From Metellina segmentata (taxonomy: Eukaryota; Arthropoda; Arachnida; Araneae; Tetragnathidae): DNA of 64,000 nt. Below, in pieces: positions 52,138 to 63,109 of this stretch (positions are counted from its first letter, which is position 1; each line of letters opens with the position of its first letter). A model generated the notes under the pieces. That model searched no databases. It was not told where the DNA came from and was given only the letters and a program-made list of their open reading frames with translations. A program made the position numbers and the translations under genes. The stretch lies in the NCBI GenBank assembly GCA_947359465.1, contig OX375883.1:17052088-17116087 (forward strand). The letters run 5' to 3'.

Positions 52138-53520
52138 TTTATAATAAATTTTTGTGAGAAAGAACCAAATTCTTTATCGCATTTATAGCCCATTGGTCAT
52201 CCGCTTCACCAAGTCATTCGAACTCCAACAATTACCGCACTTCATTAAGTTTTCAGTACGTATTGAAATATTAAACTAATCAGTTGTGCGTATGCGTAGT
52301 TTAAAGCGTATGTCATGTGGTTTTGATAGAAACGAAAACCATACCTTTAAATTTTTTATTTCCGATCTTTTTCTTAGAATTTACGTCACATAATTTTATT
52401 AATTGCATCTCTTTTTTGTTTTTTCGTGTTTCGTAAGATTTTAATCGTACTTCAGATTAAACAGTTTGAAAAGTTTTCATTTCAAAAAGTAAAGCAGAAT
52501 AAGAATAATAATAGTTTCGAAAATGGTTCTAAATTTTCAATTCAACTCCTTTTTTCGAAGAGAAAGATTTTCCTGTAGACGATTCCAGTGGGCAGAGTGC
52601 AGCTTACAAAGGAATCATAGGAATGCCGTTTGGCGTTTACTTTAACTTTATTCTCAACTAACACGCCACAGGCATACGCATACAGTAACTTGAATAGATG
52701 GGATCTTTATCTCTTCTAAGATCAGGACCCCCACATAGTGCGGGTTTCTAGTCATTCCACCTGATTACAGGACACCGAATATTGGAACTTCTGTGCGAGA
52801 GAGAAGAGTGAGCTATTGCCTACGGGGTTGGATGTCCCCTGCTGTCTTGACAAAAGGCTGGACCGCAGTCTCCCATAAGTAGACACTTTTCTGAGAAATC
52901 TTCTGTACCCCCATTGTGAAGATCCCAATGGTATATCCGGTCTACTGAGGGGCAGAACATGAAAAGACAGAACATACTCTGAATCAATTTTGGAGTGGAA
53001 AAGGAATGAACAAACATCAATTTATTTAGAGTGGATCTAGGTCGTTTTTTGAACGACCTTTTTTCTACGGTAGTCGTATCTGGGATTTGGAATAAATAGC
53101 TTCTTTATTATGGTTGGAGAGTTTTGCATAGAATTTAATAATTCACCTCCCCTCAGTCCCCTTTCCTTAGAAATTTATGGATGGTATAAACATGGCCATC
53201 CTAACCTCAGGATTAGTTAGTAAAGTTTCAATCGCATTTATTATTTGAAGCTGCTTTAGTTAAGGGTAGAGGCATCACAAACAACAATTAATGACGTTTT
53301 ATAGTATTTTTTAAATAAACAAAACTTAATGGATGTGAGATTTCAAACAAATGTACAGAATCTTTAAGCACTACTCAATGTGGAATAAAATCTTAAAACT
53401 AAACTTAAAAACTCAAAACTCTACGTCTGGAAAAATTACACAATTCTTTGTGAGTTTGCGTTACCAAGAACTGATGTAGTGTCGGCGAGTAATGAAGGAG
53501 CGTAACTGTATCGAAAATTG
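52138..53520. other. No recognisable feature
   Basis: AT-rich sequence with a GC-richer block (52740-53000) that has short open frames on the minus strand but no known motif. Nothing else is seen. Confidence 0.35.
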
Positions 53521-53529
53521 GAATAATCC

Positions 53530-53925
53530 CTTATTACGCACATCGTCTTGGTCCTTGGTTCGAATCCCGGTCTGGGAAGAGATGTTCGTAATATTTCGGA
53601 ACAGTGTTGAAACACGGGGTGTGAACACAGGAATTTTATTATTTCAAAACAAAATGGAGCCAGTTTTCTTATAAATTCTTCGTTGGAAAAAATGATTGTC
53701 CCAATGTTATATTTCGTGTAGTGTTTTGTTTTCTCACGTTCTTTTCAAGAGAATGCACGATAACTATGACGCACCTTACTGTTCTCTTATTTGAATGTCC
53801 CTCAACAGAAACAAACCAAAGGGAAAGCCTCTGAAGAAGCCTTTGGTTGGTTCGAGTTTCGAACTCCAAACCTTTTGATTGCTAATCCGCTCCTCTAGCA
53901 AACAGACTACCACGGCCCTTGGTGG
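53530..53925. mobile_element. Two tRNA-like SINE head remnants in opposite orientation
   Basis: A plus-strand B-box (GGTTCGAATCCCGG, 53557-53571) without a matching A-box, and a minus-strand head with A-box-like TGGTAGTCTG and B-box GGAGTTCGAAACTC (53845-53920). Neither folds as a full tRNA by eye. They are different from the main SINE family in the window. Confidence 0.35.
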
Positions 53926-55440
53926 GAGAATAAGATATTTATACATCTTTCAAATTAATTTGCGGTCATACTGATCACTTCCCTTCTTCTGGTGTTAATA
54001 GTAAAAAGTACTAACTCTTGCTCCATGATAAAATTTCCTTTTGATTTGAAAAATAAGACATATATGTAATGTTCGAATTCATCTAAAAATAGTTTGCAAA
54101 TGTTTTTTGTTTATTTCTATTAGTACCTTCTTTAGGGATATTTTGGAGTTATTGTTGTATGCTGTTTAAAATAAAGCTCTTTTTCAAAATTTAATTTGCC
54201 TATTACAAATGCACATACTTTCTACAAATGGTTTAACATGAATCTAATGATTAAAGAATATATTTTGAACAATATATATGTTAAATAAGTTCTTAGTGAT
54301 ACTAATTCAAATGAGAGAAATCAGAAAAATTTTACTTTCCATGCAATCCATTGCTTAGTCACAATTTTTCATGCCTGGAGCTTACATCTCTACTTCTCCA
54401 CAAAGGAAATAAATATAGTTTTGATATTGATTGTTTAAAAAAATTTTCATAATTATTGACGCGTATATTTTCTATGAATCGCTAAACAAGACTCCAATAA
54501 CTGAAGAATTCAACACACACACACTTCAATGGAAACCTCTCGAAACTCTAGTACTCCTCGCAATATGTCTTGCCGATACTTTCGAAATAATAGATACAAC
54601 CTGTGCTTCATTTGTATTCCTCTCTTCAAATTGTTATCAAATTTGTTTTAATTAAAATACTTTCCACTACGCCACATTAGGTATTCTGTGGAAATTGTGA
54701 AAAGCCCCTTTAAACTTAAAGTTAATTGTAGAATATTTCCATTCACGTCTAAGAACTCTTCCGGCGGTTTGGTTGCTCTAATTTGCAGTTTTTCATAAAA
54801 ACTCTAGTTATGTTCCTTAATACTCGTACTCATGCACTTTTCAAACAATATTGTAGTTAATTATTTCCAATTTTGTATAGTTGTCCTGTTATATTTCACA
54901 CGGGATCTGCACATGGTGAGTAAAGGTTAACAACTACGATGACACTGATTTTTTTTAAAGAATAAATCCTCTAAGTAATCTGTAGTTGCAAACCGGTTAT
55001 TTTAAAATAAAATAGGATGTCCTTAATAGAGTGTTAATCGCGTTCAATGAATTGAATACATACTCAAATATATATATGTGTGTAAACATAACTAAATAAC
55101 ATCTTTGTACTACACTAATTAAACACAAGAACTTAGCGCATATGAATTGTAATCTATTTATATGATGAACAAAAGATGTTCTATTTTTTATTAAATACAG
55201 CAATAAAATCAAATAAAAAAGGCATGCTATGTTTTCCAACGATTCTTATTTTCAAATCATATTAAATTTTATCATGAAAAAACGAATACTACACTGCTGA
55301 ATAGCGAACAATCGCCTTTCACGAAGCAAATCCCTTGAGGATAGACGCATGCCTGGTAAAACCGCGAAACAGGCAAAACAGAAGTTATAGAAAACTACAA
55401 TGTATAGCCACCAGCCAAAATCATAAAAGGGTATGAAAAC
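53926..55440. other. No recognisable feature
   Basis: AT-rich; short open frames only, none with a motif I recognise. Confidence 0.35.
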
Positions 55441-55448
55441 TTTTTCTG

Positions 55449-55571
55449 GACCTTTTATAGCCCGTCGGGCAAAAAGGTTTGAAAAATTCTTTGACAAATT
55501 TTTGTCTTTTCTGATCGGATATCAAAGGTCAAAAAAGGTTTTATTTTTTCCCGACGGGATATAAAAGGCCA
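55449..55571. mobile_element. Possible short MITE
   Basis: Inverted ends CCTTTTATAGCCCGTCGGG (55453-55471) and CCCGACGGGATATAAAAGG (55552-55570) match at most positions, separated by about 80 bp. No clear target duplication was seen. Confidence 0.4.
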
Positions 55572-55899
55572 AGCTTGACATGAATCTGGACACGGACCAT
55601 CTGAGTCACCAATCGCTTCACATGGGGGAAAACAAAAGTAGAGAGTGCATCGGGGTTGGTGCACGTTAAATCTGTAGGTGTCAATTGAATGGGGAAAATA
55701 CCGACCCATTTTGATAAAGCCAGTGGCCTCGAATTCAATTTACGATCCAACAAATTAATCCTACAGACGGTGTTCAGATTCTGCGATTGAAGTGGTTAAC
55801 ATAATGTTCTTCACACCAAGATTGACTACTTTTTCATCAGCATTCCTTTTAGAAAACTAGAGTTTCACTGCATCAATAACCCTTTGCAGCTCAGAGTAC

Positions 55900-56037
55900 A
55901 TGTCCAATATGTTCTTTCAAACATGTCACGAGGTGTTGTTCTCGGCTCTTTCCCTTAAGGGACTGATCCCGGACCGTCGTCAATAGCCCGTTGTGTTGCT
56001 CTAGTACGACGTTAACTAAAATTACCAAATTACCATC
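55900..56037 (+). mobile_element. SINE, 3' part
   Basis: Matches the body end and tail of 57634-57956 (GAGGTGTTGTTCTCGG, GGGACTGATCCCGGACCGTC, CTAGTACGACGTTAACTAAA) with AAATTACC tail. It lies tail-to-tail with the next SINE. Upstream, 55580-55750 has further weak traces of the SINE core (TTGGTGCACGTTAAATCTGT). Confidence 0.75.
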
Positions 56038-56052
56038 TTTCAAACTATGTGA

Positions 56053-56383
56053 TGGTAATGGTAATTTTAGTTAACGTCGTACTAGAGCAACACAACGGGC
56101 TATTGACGACGGTCCGGGATCAATCCCTTAAAGGAAAGATCTGAGGACAACACCTCGTAATTTTGAACCACGGTCAGATGACGAAGCAACACCTGAGCTG
56201 GCATCCCACTCTCCAAACTTCCACACCAACCCAACGTGAGGACTTTCGGCCACGACAGATTTAAGGTGCACCAACCGCCTCTACACCATACGCTTACTAA
56301 CATCCATGCCCGGACCCGGATTCGAACCAGGAACCTTCCGATCTAGAGGCTAACACCTTAACCACTATACCGGTTGGTCGGCT
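56053..56383 (-). mobile_element. Complete tRNA-derived SINE
   Basis: On the minus strand: head with A-box TAGTGGTTAAGGTG and B-box GGTTCGAATCC, body with CACCTTAAATCTGTCGTGGC and CTCACGTTGGGTTGG, and tail CTAAAATTACCATTACC. It is flanked by CAAACTATG (56041-56049 and 56384-56392). Transcription would be by RNA polymerase III from the internal boxes; mobilisation would need a LINE partner. The partner is not evident: the tail is unlike those of LINE families A-E. Confidence 0.88.
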
Positions 56384-56499
56384 CAAACTATGAGAAGATG
56401 TCTCATTGAGACAATTCAGATTTTATTTTCAGGCTTAGAATGTTTATTGCTCACTTTACAAAACATTTCATAGCAAGGATGATGATTGGAGTGCATGGG

Positions 56500-56900
56500 T
56501 TCATTCACAACCCCTAGTGGGGACTGGTGTACGTTAAATATGTAGAGACGTATGAATCCTATCAATCCGGTGAGTTTTTCACAATGGTGAACTGTCAAAC
56601 ACCTTCATAGGTTTACGTTCTGTTCATGATGGTATTTACATGATTCATCCTTTCTGGTGGAGTCCCACTGAAATCATTTCAAGGCAGAATGACCTTTGAA
56701 GAAATGTTTAGTTTCACGCCAATCGTTTGACAAGAATCGCTTGACAGGAATATGGGACGTGTTGGATAGAGTCAACAATCGCTTGACATGTGGGGAAAAC
56801 ATATCTTGGGTGCACCTTAAATCTGTCGTGGCTTCTATCTCGAGAAAAACTCAGCTCTATCAGAATGTGTTCAAAGCATTGACAGACAGGAATGGAAAAT
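56500..56900. mobile_element. Scattered SINE-core traces
   Basis: Short matches to the SINE body near 56520-56560 (GGTGTACGTTAAATATGTAG) and 56805-56835 (GGGTGCACCTTAAATCTGTC). They are old fragments without ends. Confidence 0.4.
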
Positions 56901-57194
56901 ATACCGGCTTCTAATTCGACACACTAAATAATCCGATGAAGGGATCTGCGATTGAAAATGAAATTTCAATTGGCTCATTCGGTCGACATCCTGAAATTTT
57001 TAACAAAACGTTTTTCTCAAACAATTTTTAACAAACGTTTTAGGTAAATTGTTTAAATCAAAAACCATAACACGCCTCAAGCAAACTGAGGCACCTCATG
57101 ATACCAAAGTCTCTGAAAAGGTAGGACGCCCTTTCCAAAGTCGACCATTTGCGATTGGTCGGCCGAAAACATTCAACACAAAAAATTATGATGG

Positions 57195-57362
57195 TATTTT
57201 TTAATTAACGTCTCATTGGAGCAACACAACGTGCTATTGGTGCCGGTCCGGTATCAACTCCGAAGGAAAGAGAGGTTTGATGACAGCACCTTGTTATTTA
57301 GAACCACGGTCAGATGACGAGCATATACCTCAGCTGGCACCAGACTTTCTAAATTTCCACAT
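57195..57362 (-). mobile_element. SINE, 3' part, diverged
   Basis: Minus-strand body and tail (AATTAACGTCTCATTGGAGC, GGTCCGGTATCAACTCC, CCACGGTCAGATGACGA). It ends at the core near 57362, where an inverted copy begins. Confidence 0.7.
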
Positions 57363-57490
57363 TGTCATCTGACCGTGGTTCAGATTTACGTGGTGTTGTA
57401 CTCGGATCTTTCCCGTCGGGATTGATCCCGGACCGTCGTCAATAGCCTGCTGTGTTGCTCTAGTACGACGTTAATTAAAATTACCTCACC
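57363..57490 (+). mobile_element. SINE, 3' part
   Basis: Plus-strand body end and tail (GTCATCTGACCGTGGTTCAG, GGGATTGATCCCGGACCGTC, AAATTACC tail). Together with 57195-57362 it forms a head-to-head inverted pair. Confidence 0.72.
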
Positions 57491-57633
57491 TTACTTTGTA
57501 CAAGATGGTTTTTGTTGGATTCAAACTTGTAACCCTCAAAAATTAAGTGTACCAAATTTATTGTGAATTAGTTAAATTGTGATAGAGATACTGAACGCTA
57601 TTCCCATTTAGATCTTGGATCTTCCTGTACGTT

Positions 57634-57956
57634 ATTGGGTATAGTGGTTAAGGTGTTAGCCTCTAGATCGGAAGGTTCCTGGTTCGAATCCGGGTCCGGG
57701 CATGGATGTTTATAAACGTATGGTGTAGAGGCGGCTGGCGCACCTTAAATCTGTCGTGGCCTAAAGTCCTCACGTTGGGTTGGCGTGGAAGTTTGGAGAG
57801 TGGGGTGCCAGCTCAGGTGTTGCTTCGTCATCTGACCGCGGTTCAAAATTACGAGGTGTTGTCCTCGATTCTTTCCCTTAAGGGACTGATTCCGGACCGT
57901 CGTCAATAGCCCGTTTTGTGTTGCTCTAGTACGACGTTAACTAAAATTACCAATTA
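57634..57956 (+). mobile_element. Complete tRNA-derived SINE, best copy
   Basis: 323 bp with A-box TAGTGGTTAAGGTG (57647-57660), B-box GGTTCGAATCC (57680-57690), the conserved body and an AAATTACC tail. Direct repeats CCTGTACGTT at 57624-57633 and 57957-57966 are its target duplication. The insertion splits an RTE-like tail (57545-57633 and 57957-58135). Confidence 0.9.
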
Positions 57957-58140
57957 CCTGTACGTTTCGAATTGTTTTTAGCCTCTCTGCACGCCCAAGA
58001 GAAACATAATGGGGGGGGGTATTATGTAGCCTATGTAACTCGCAGGGTTCTAAAGAGCAAGTATAGCAAATTTGGTGTGGATTGGTCCAACGGTGTAGAT
58101 TTGTGTAGAGAACAGAGAACTGGTTTATATATATAATGGT
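57957..58140. mobile_element. Possible RTE-like retroelement tail, split by a SINE
   Basis: With 57545-57633 it resembles 48100-48620: TGTGAATTAGTTAAATTGTG, CCTATGTAACTCGCAG and GGATTGGTCCAACGGTGTAG, ending in TATA repeats. No coding is visible. Confidence 0.35.
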
Positions 58141-60484
58141 TTTATAATATAGATTATACAGACAATTAAGAAGTGGTTTTAGATTATTAAAAAGTTATCA
58201 ATATTTTATTATTTGTAACTTGATTCAAGTTAAATTCATGGGTTCAGGTTTAATACATTTTAATTTCCTGATTATGCATAACTTTTATTTTCGACTTCGA
58301 GGTTATGCATTGCCTTTTTATTTAATTTTTCATTAATTATTTTGTTCAGTCTCATTTTAGAGAGTTGGTATATGATCAGGACCCCATTGCCTCTCCTAGG
58401 TCAAGAATAGGTGCTTTTTATGTAGACTAGATAACTTATTTTTATGATTAAGGCAAATATTTAAATTATTAAAAAATATTGTTCTTTCAAGGTCACCTGA
58501 AAATGAAGATATTTATTAATTTATACTATGTAAATATACACTGGAAATCGAACTAAATTGAATTTATACACTGGACATTCAATCTCGGAATTTGTGAAAA
58601 TAATTCGAATAAATTTAAAACGTCATAAAAAGTTAATAATCCGACCGCTTAGTCCATTTTTTAATCAATGGCGGTTTGACCATTTCAGTCTGAAAAATGA
58701 CTATCTCCGTAATTAGTTATATTTATGGAAAATGTGTATGAAATATTAAAACCCCAACTTTTGATACATTAAATTTACCTATTTTATGCTCAATTTACCT
58801 ATGTCTAAACTCAAAACTTATGAATAATTATAATTAATAACGTTTGAAAATTTTGTTATATGACCAGCTAACGCTAATGTTATGCAAAATTTGAGAAACA
58901 CGACACTTGAAATTGTCAGTACTAATTCATCAATTCTAAATGTAATTACAAAACGCGAATACACCAATAAATGATTTTTCTACATATTTATTAATTTTAT
59001 CTCAGTAAATATTGCATTTCCAAATATGTAAAAACAATTTAAGATAGTTCAAATTCAATGCAATACAAAATAGTTTCGAAAACGATACACCCACTATGTT
59101 AAAATTTTAAACGTTCAGTTTTATTTGTCCGAAAAACACTTGATAAAATTTTTCTTTCTTATCAGTCAAAAATCTTGCGAGGGCTGGAAATATTCCTGTT
59201 TTTAAACCCGTGAAAAAATCTGCTGTCACTGCTTTTTGCAAAAAATTGTTTTTGTTTTTCCCTTTGTGTAAATTTATCTTTGGGAAAAAAAAAGAAATTG
59301 CAAGTTTAAAACAAGAAAGTTTTTGGACACCTAACAATCAAAATTAAGCCAGTTTTGTCAGCATTTATTCTGAGCAAAGTGGGTTTTGTATTTTGCTCAA
59401 TCAGGTGGGTTGTAGCATTTTGTCCACTCCACAATTTTATGAAAATGGAGATCTGCACAGTTTCTCCTTTTCAACACTTGAACCCACACCATTCTACAAA
59501 AAAAAATGATGAAACACCACCCCGATGGCGTCCCCACTCCCCAGGAATTCTTCGTATTTCGAAAGACGGGGAAAATATGACTCACTAATGACTTCCATGA
59601 GAAAACGTCTCAAAGAAGCCAAAGCCAAAACATGCGCCAAAGTATTTGCCAAAAAAGCGATAACTAATGAAATGTAATAGTTCAAATAGCGATAACTTGC
59701 CAAAAAAAATTACCATGAACACCAACTAATTACCCGCCTCGGGCGCTGCATTTCGCACCCGTTCGATAGACTATAACTAGACGGCCGTCTAAACAAAAAT
59801 CCCGACGTGTCAACTTAGACGGACAGAATACGTTGGAGAATGGGCAACACAGACGGCTGTCGTGGTTTGTTTTATTCGAGAAACAAAACAAAGTGTTTTT
59901 TTTATTCTCTAGTTTAAAGATTCTAACTTCGGGATCGTTGAAGGTAGAGTGAAAATTTCAACAGATTTCAAATCAGCGTAAATTTCTACGCCAGATCGAT
60001 ATCAAAAACAGTTTTATTATTCAATTATTTACCATTTGATTATTTAATTATTTTTTAAATAATTATTTATTTATTTAAAGAAAATCACATTTAAGGTATC
60101 GATTTGGTGTAAAATTTTCCGCAGCTTTCAAATCCGTTGAAATTTTCATTCTGTGTTTAACGCGATCCCGATTTTACAAAACCGAATTGATCAATGGCAG
60201 TCCAAAATGTTTATTTATTTCGCTCCTCTCCGTTCGAATCGTTTGGAGCAGGAAATGAAATCTGGCCGCTACAAGAGAAAAAACGTTCCCCATCTGTTTG
60301 AGACCGCTATGACGCCAGTCATGGAAATGGCGGCTCCGATCATTTTTGTTACGCTCACAAACAACGCTCTCTAGGAAACCAACACCATGTGTCAGTATAA
60401 GCAACGTTTTAGTGACGTCACCCACCGATACATCACGGCCGCTAGATCACGGCTACCGTTTCTTAGGAAACCGAAGCTTTAAGG
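58141..60484. other. No recognisable feature
   Basis: AT-rich sequence with only short, motif-free open frames. 59736-59765 contains GGGCGCTGCATTTCGCACCC, which occurs inverted at 45043-45062. 60110-60480 is GC-richer but carries no gene I can support. Confidence 0.35.
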
Positions 60485-61688
60485 CAGTGTTTCCCAAACT
60501 TTTGACATATGTGTACCCCTTCTATAATTTTCGTAACGCCCGTCGATAAAATGGATGTATTTTAACAACAATCAAAATGGGGTTTTTTTTTCTTTTTTTG
60601 TGACGTACACAATATAATAAGAAAAGATAAATAAAATTATTCATAATAAAATATAAATAAAAGTTATACTACAAATAACGTTTATTTAGATCAATGAGAA
60701 GAATGAAATTGTTTGTGCTGAGATAACAGATCGGTATTATTTGGTTCCCTGGTTGTTAATTTAAATCTGAGTTGTGGTTGCACTTCCAACAGTCTGTTCC
60801 TTTTTTTCGACGTAATGTCTACAAATGCTGAAAAAGCAACTTAACATAAATATGAAGTTGGGAAAGGCAAGATGTGTTTTAGAATTTTTTCTGTTAAAAC
60901 TGGATATATATACAAAGGTTGCATTTGTAACCAGAATGATAAAGTACTCTCCTTATGTTTATTTTTCAAGAATCCGTCTGAAGCCAATTCCAACAATTGC
61001 TCTTCTTCCGCATGCGACACATTTTCTGGCATGGATGTTGTGTTAATGTTAAACGGATATCTTATCCATTCAATATTTTTGGTTAAATCAGGGTAATAGT
61101 TTTTCAAGCCCACTTGCAAACTTTCAAAATGCTGTGTTATGCATTTCAGAGTATCAGCATCAATTTTAGTAGTCGAACGTGTTATAAACTCGTGAAGAGA
61201 GGGAAACGAGTCTACTTCTCCATTACCAACTCTCTTTTGCCATAAATTTAGTTTTGCGATTGCAGCGTTCACTTTATCTTGAACGTGAAGCAATGAAATT
61301 TCTTTGCCTTGTAACGATAAGTTGAGGCAATTTAAAACAGAGAATATATCTGCTAAGTATGCAAACATTCGGTAAAGATAAGAGACCACTAGAATAAGCA
61401 GATTTCTACCCCTTCTACGAGAGGAGTGGGGAACGGTTGCGTCCGACGGAGGGTTAACGAAGTAAGTTGTTTCTGTAACGAAGTGTGGTATATTTCCGCC
61501 GTGTCACTCCGGACCATCTCACGCCTCACAAGACTGTATTGACTTGACTCATGAGAACGTAGAATTAGGGGCAGCCAAGCACAGTGCAGTGCATATCCCA
61601 ACCAAACTCCGGTGCAACGCGTACCCTCCCCCCCCCAAACTCTTCCCGTACCCCTGGGGGTACGTGTATCACACTTTGGGAAACACTG
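60485..61688 (-). mobile_element. Short hAT-type element with transposase fragment
   Basis: The ends are CAGTGTTTCCCAAA (60485-60498) and its exact inverse TTTGGGAAACACTG (61675-61688). The bordering 8-mers CTTTAAGG and CCTTAAGG differ at one position, consistent with a hAT 8-bp duplication. Subterminal GTACCCC motifs are inverted as well. At 1.2 kb it is an internally deleted derivative that keeps part of a transposase gene. Confidence 0.8.
60841..61389 (-). pseudogene. hAT transposase fragment (ZBED5/FAM200-like)
   Basis: About 180 codons: YLADIFSVLNCLNLSLQGKEIS, LHVQDKVNAAIAKLNLWQKRV, DSFPSLHEFI, ITQHFESLQVGLKNYYPDL and EWIRYPFNI. This is the segment before the hAT C-terminal dimerisation domain in the ZBED5/FAM200 group. 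The BED finger, the catalytic residues and the end are missing, so it cannot act as a transposase. Confidence 0.75.
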
Positions 61689-61945
61689 CCTTAAGGGAAA
61701 GATTCGAGGACAACACCTCGTAACTTTGAACCACGGTCAGATGACGAAGTAACACATGAGCTGACACCCCACTCTCCTAACTTTCACACCAACCCATCGT
61801 GAGGACTTTCGGTCACGACAGATTTAAGGTGCACCAGCCTCCTCTACACCATACGCTTACAAATATCCATACCCGGATCCGGATTCGAACCAGGAACCTT
61901 CCGATCTTGAGGCTAACACCTTAACCACTATACCGGTTGGTCGGC
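61689..61945 (-). mobile_element. SINE with head, cut at its 3' end by the hAT element
   Basis: Minus strand: head (GCCGACCAACCGGTATAGTG, A-box, B-box GGTTCGAATCC), and body to GAATCTTTCCCTTAAGG, where the hAT element begins. The expected remaining SINE tail is not found on the other side of the hAT element. Confidence 0.8.
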
Positions 61946-62240
61946 TTGTTGTGGCCGAAAGTCCTCACGTTGGGTTGGTGTAGAATTTTGGAGAGTGGGG
62001 TGCCAGCTCAAGTGTTGCCTCGTCATCTGAACGTGGTTCAAAATTACGTGGTGTTGACCTTGGATCTTTCTCTTCTCGTTGTGTTGCACAAGTATAATGT
62101 TAATTAAAATTATTTTATCTACTTTTTCGAGGTTCAGAGAGGGTTGTGTGCCAACTCAGGTGTGACCACGTCATCTGACCTCGGTTCTGTTGACCTTGAA
62201 TCTTTTCCTTTCGGATTTGATCCCGCAGCGTCGTCAAACA
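61946..62240 (+). mobile_element. Two SINE body fragments
   Basis: 61946-62112 repeats the SINE body from TTGTGGCCGAAAGTCC to an AAATTATT tail, with a deletion after GGATCTTTC. 62113-62240 is a second, more diverged body (GTGTGCCAACTCAGGTGTGA, GTCATCTGACCTCGG). Neither has a head. Confidence 0.65.
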
Positions 62241-62406
62241 AGAGTCTACAGCCAGGGTAATCCATCGAGCCGAGTCTCCTCTGATTGGTTGAAAAATCAC
62301 GCTTTCATGGGCCTCGGTTTCAAAGCTTACTGCGTTCGAGAGTATACTAGTTAAATTGTAAACAAAGTTGTTTATCTTTTACCTTCCCATTTCAACGAAA
62401 GACATC

Positions 62407-62568
62407 ATGCAAGAAACCGACACTAACTTGCACGCTAAAGGAATTAAAATAAGATTTCACTTAAAAATGACTGAGTATTATCTGTTTTATAAAAGAATGA
62501 ATCAGATCAGTGAGGAAATAAAGATTGATGTGAAACTTTTTTCTTACTTTCATGACAATTTAATCAAG
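62407..62568 (+). CDS. Possible first exon upstream of the zinc-finger coding region
   Basis: 54 codons, MQETDTNLHAKGIKIRFHLK to DNLIK, followed exactly by GGTAAGTGT, a strong splice-donor context (exon AAG, intron GTAAGT). The product is charged and has no motif I recognise. Possible acceptors follow at 62700 and 62794 (polypyrimidine then TATTAG). I cannot show that it is joined to 62873-63737. Confidence 0.35.
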
Positions 62569-62872
62569 GTAAGTGTTTACGATCACTTTTTTGACTGGTT
62601 TTTAATATATTCCTTTCAAGTGGTTAGATTTGCCTATGATAGTGATAAATCTCATAATCTGGTTTAGATTTTTTTTGCCTGTTTATTGTAACTGCACTGT
62701 AGATGGAATTGGCAAACCCATCCTTGAATGGAATCCCAACCCATGATTTAATTCTGCAATAATAATTTCCCTAGTATTTTGTTTATTGTATTAGGTCATT
62801 CCTGGATACATTGAAATAAAACCAATTTTTTCCAACTTGTGGTGCTGGTAAGCAATTTAAATTTTTGACAAG

Positions 62873-63109
62873 ATGTTTAAATGTAGCCATTGTGAATGTG
62901 AATATGCACTTAATTCATCCCTGAAAGGACACACAAATCAGAAGCATGCTGATCAAGTTGTATCTAGCATTAAAAAGTTTATGTGTGTTAGGTTAAAAAA
63001 TAATGCATCAATGAACTTTACTATAGACAAAATGTTTGATCATCTCACAACCCAACACAAGGGGAAAATAAAATATCTAAAAAGTATAAGATTTGATAAC
63101 TCGTCATAA
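62873..63109 (+). CDS. C2H2 zinc-finger coding segment
   Basis: 78 codons with one C2H2 finger at residues 3-27 (CSHCECEYALNSSLKGHTNQKH: Cys pair 2 apart, 12 residues, His pair 4 apart). A second polar segment with HLTTQHKG follows. It stops at 63109, overlapping the start of the next frame, so either an intron or a frameshift separates the two. A C2H2 finger before a SWIM finger suggests DNA binding and an origin from a transposase of the MULE/Kolobok type whose catalytic centre is absent here. Confidence 0.55.
   Translation: MFKCSHCECEYALNSSLKGHTNQKHADQVVSSIKKFMCVRLKNNASMNFTIDKMFDHLTTQHKGKIKYLKSIRFDNSS

Noticed and set aside
52820..53020. 66-codon minus-strand frame in a GC-richer block
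   Set aside because: No recognisable domain and no start or splice context beyond chance; not reported as a gene.
57634..57710. tRNA gene
   Set aside because: A- and B-boxes are present, but no full cloverleaf can be drawn, and the same head is repeated at 56310-56383 and 61860-61945 joined to a common body and tail; it is a SINE.
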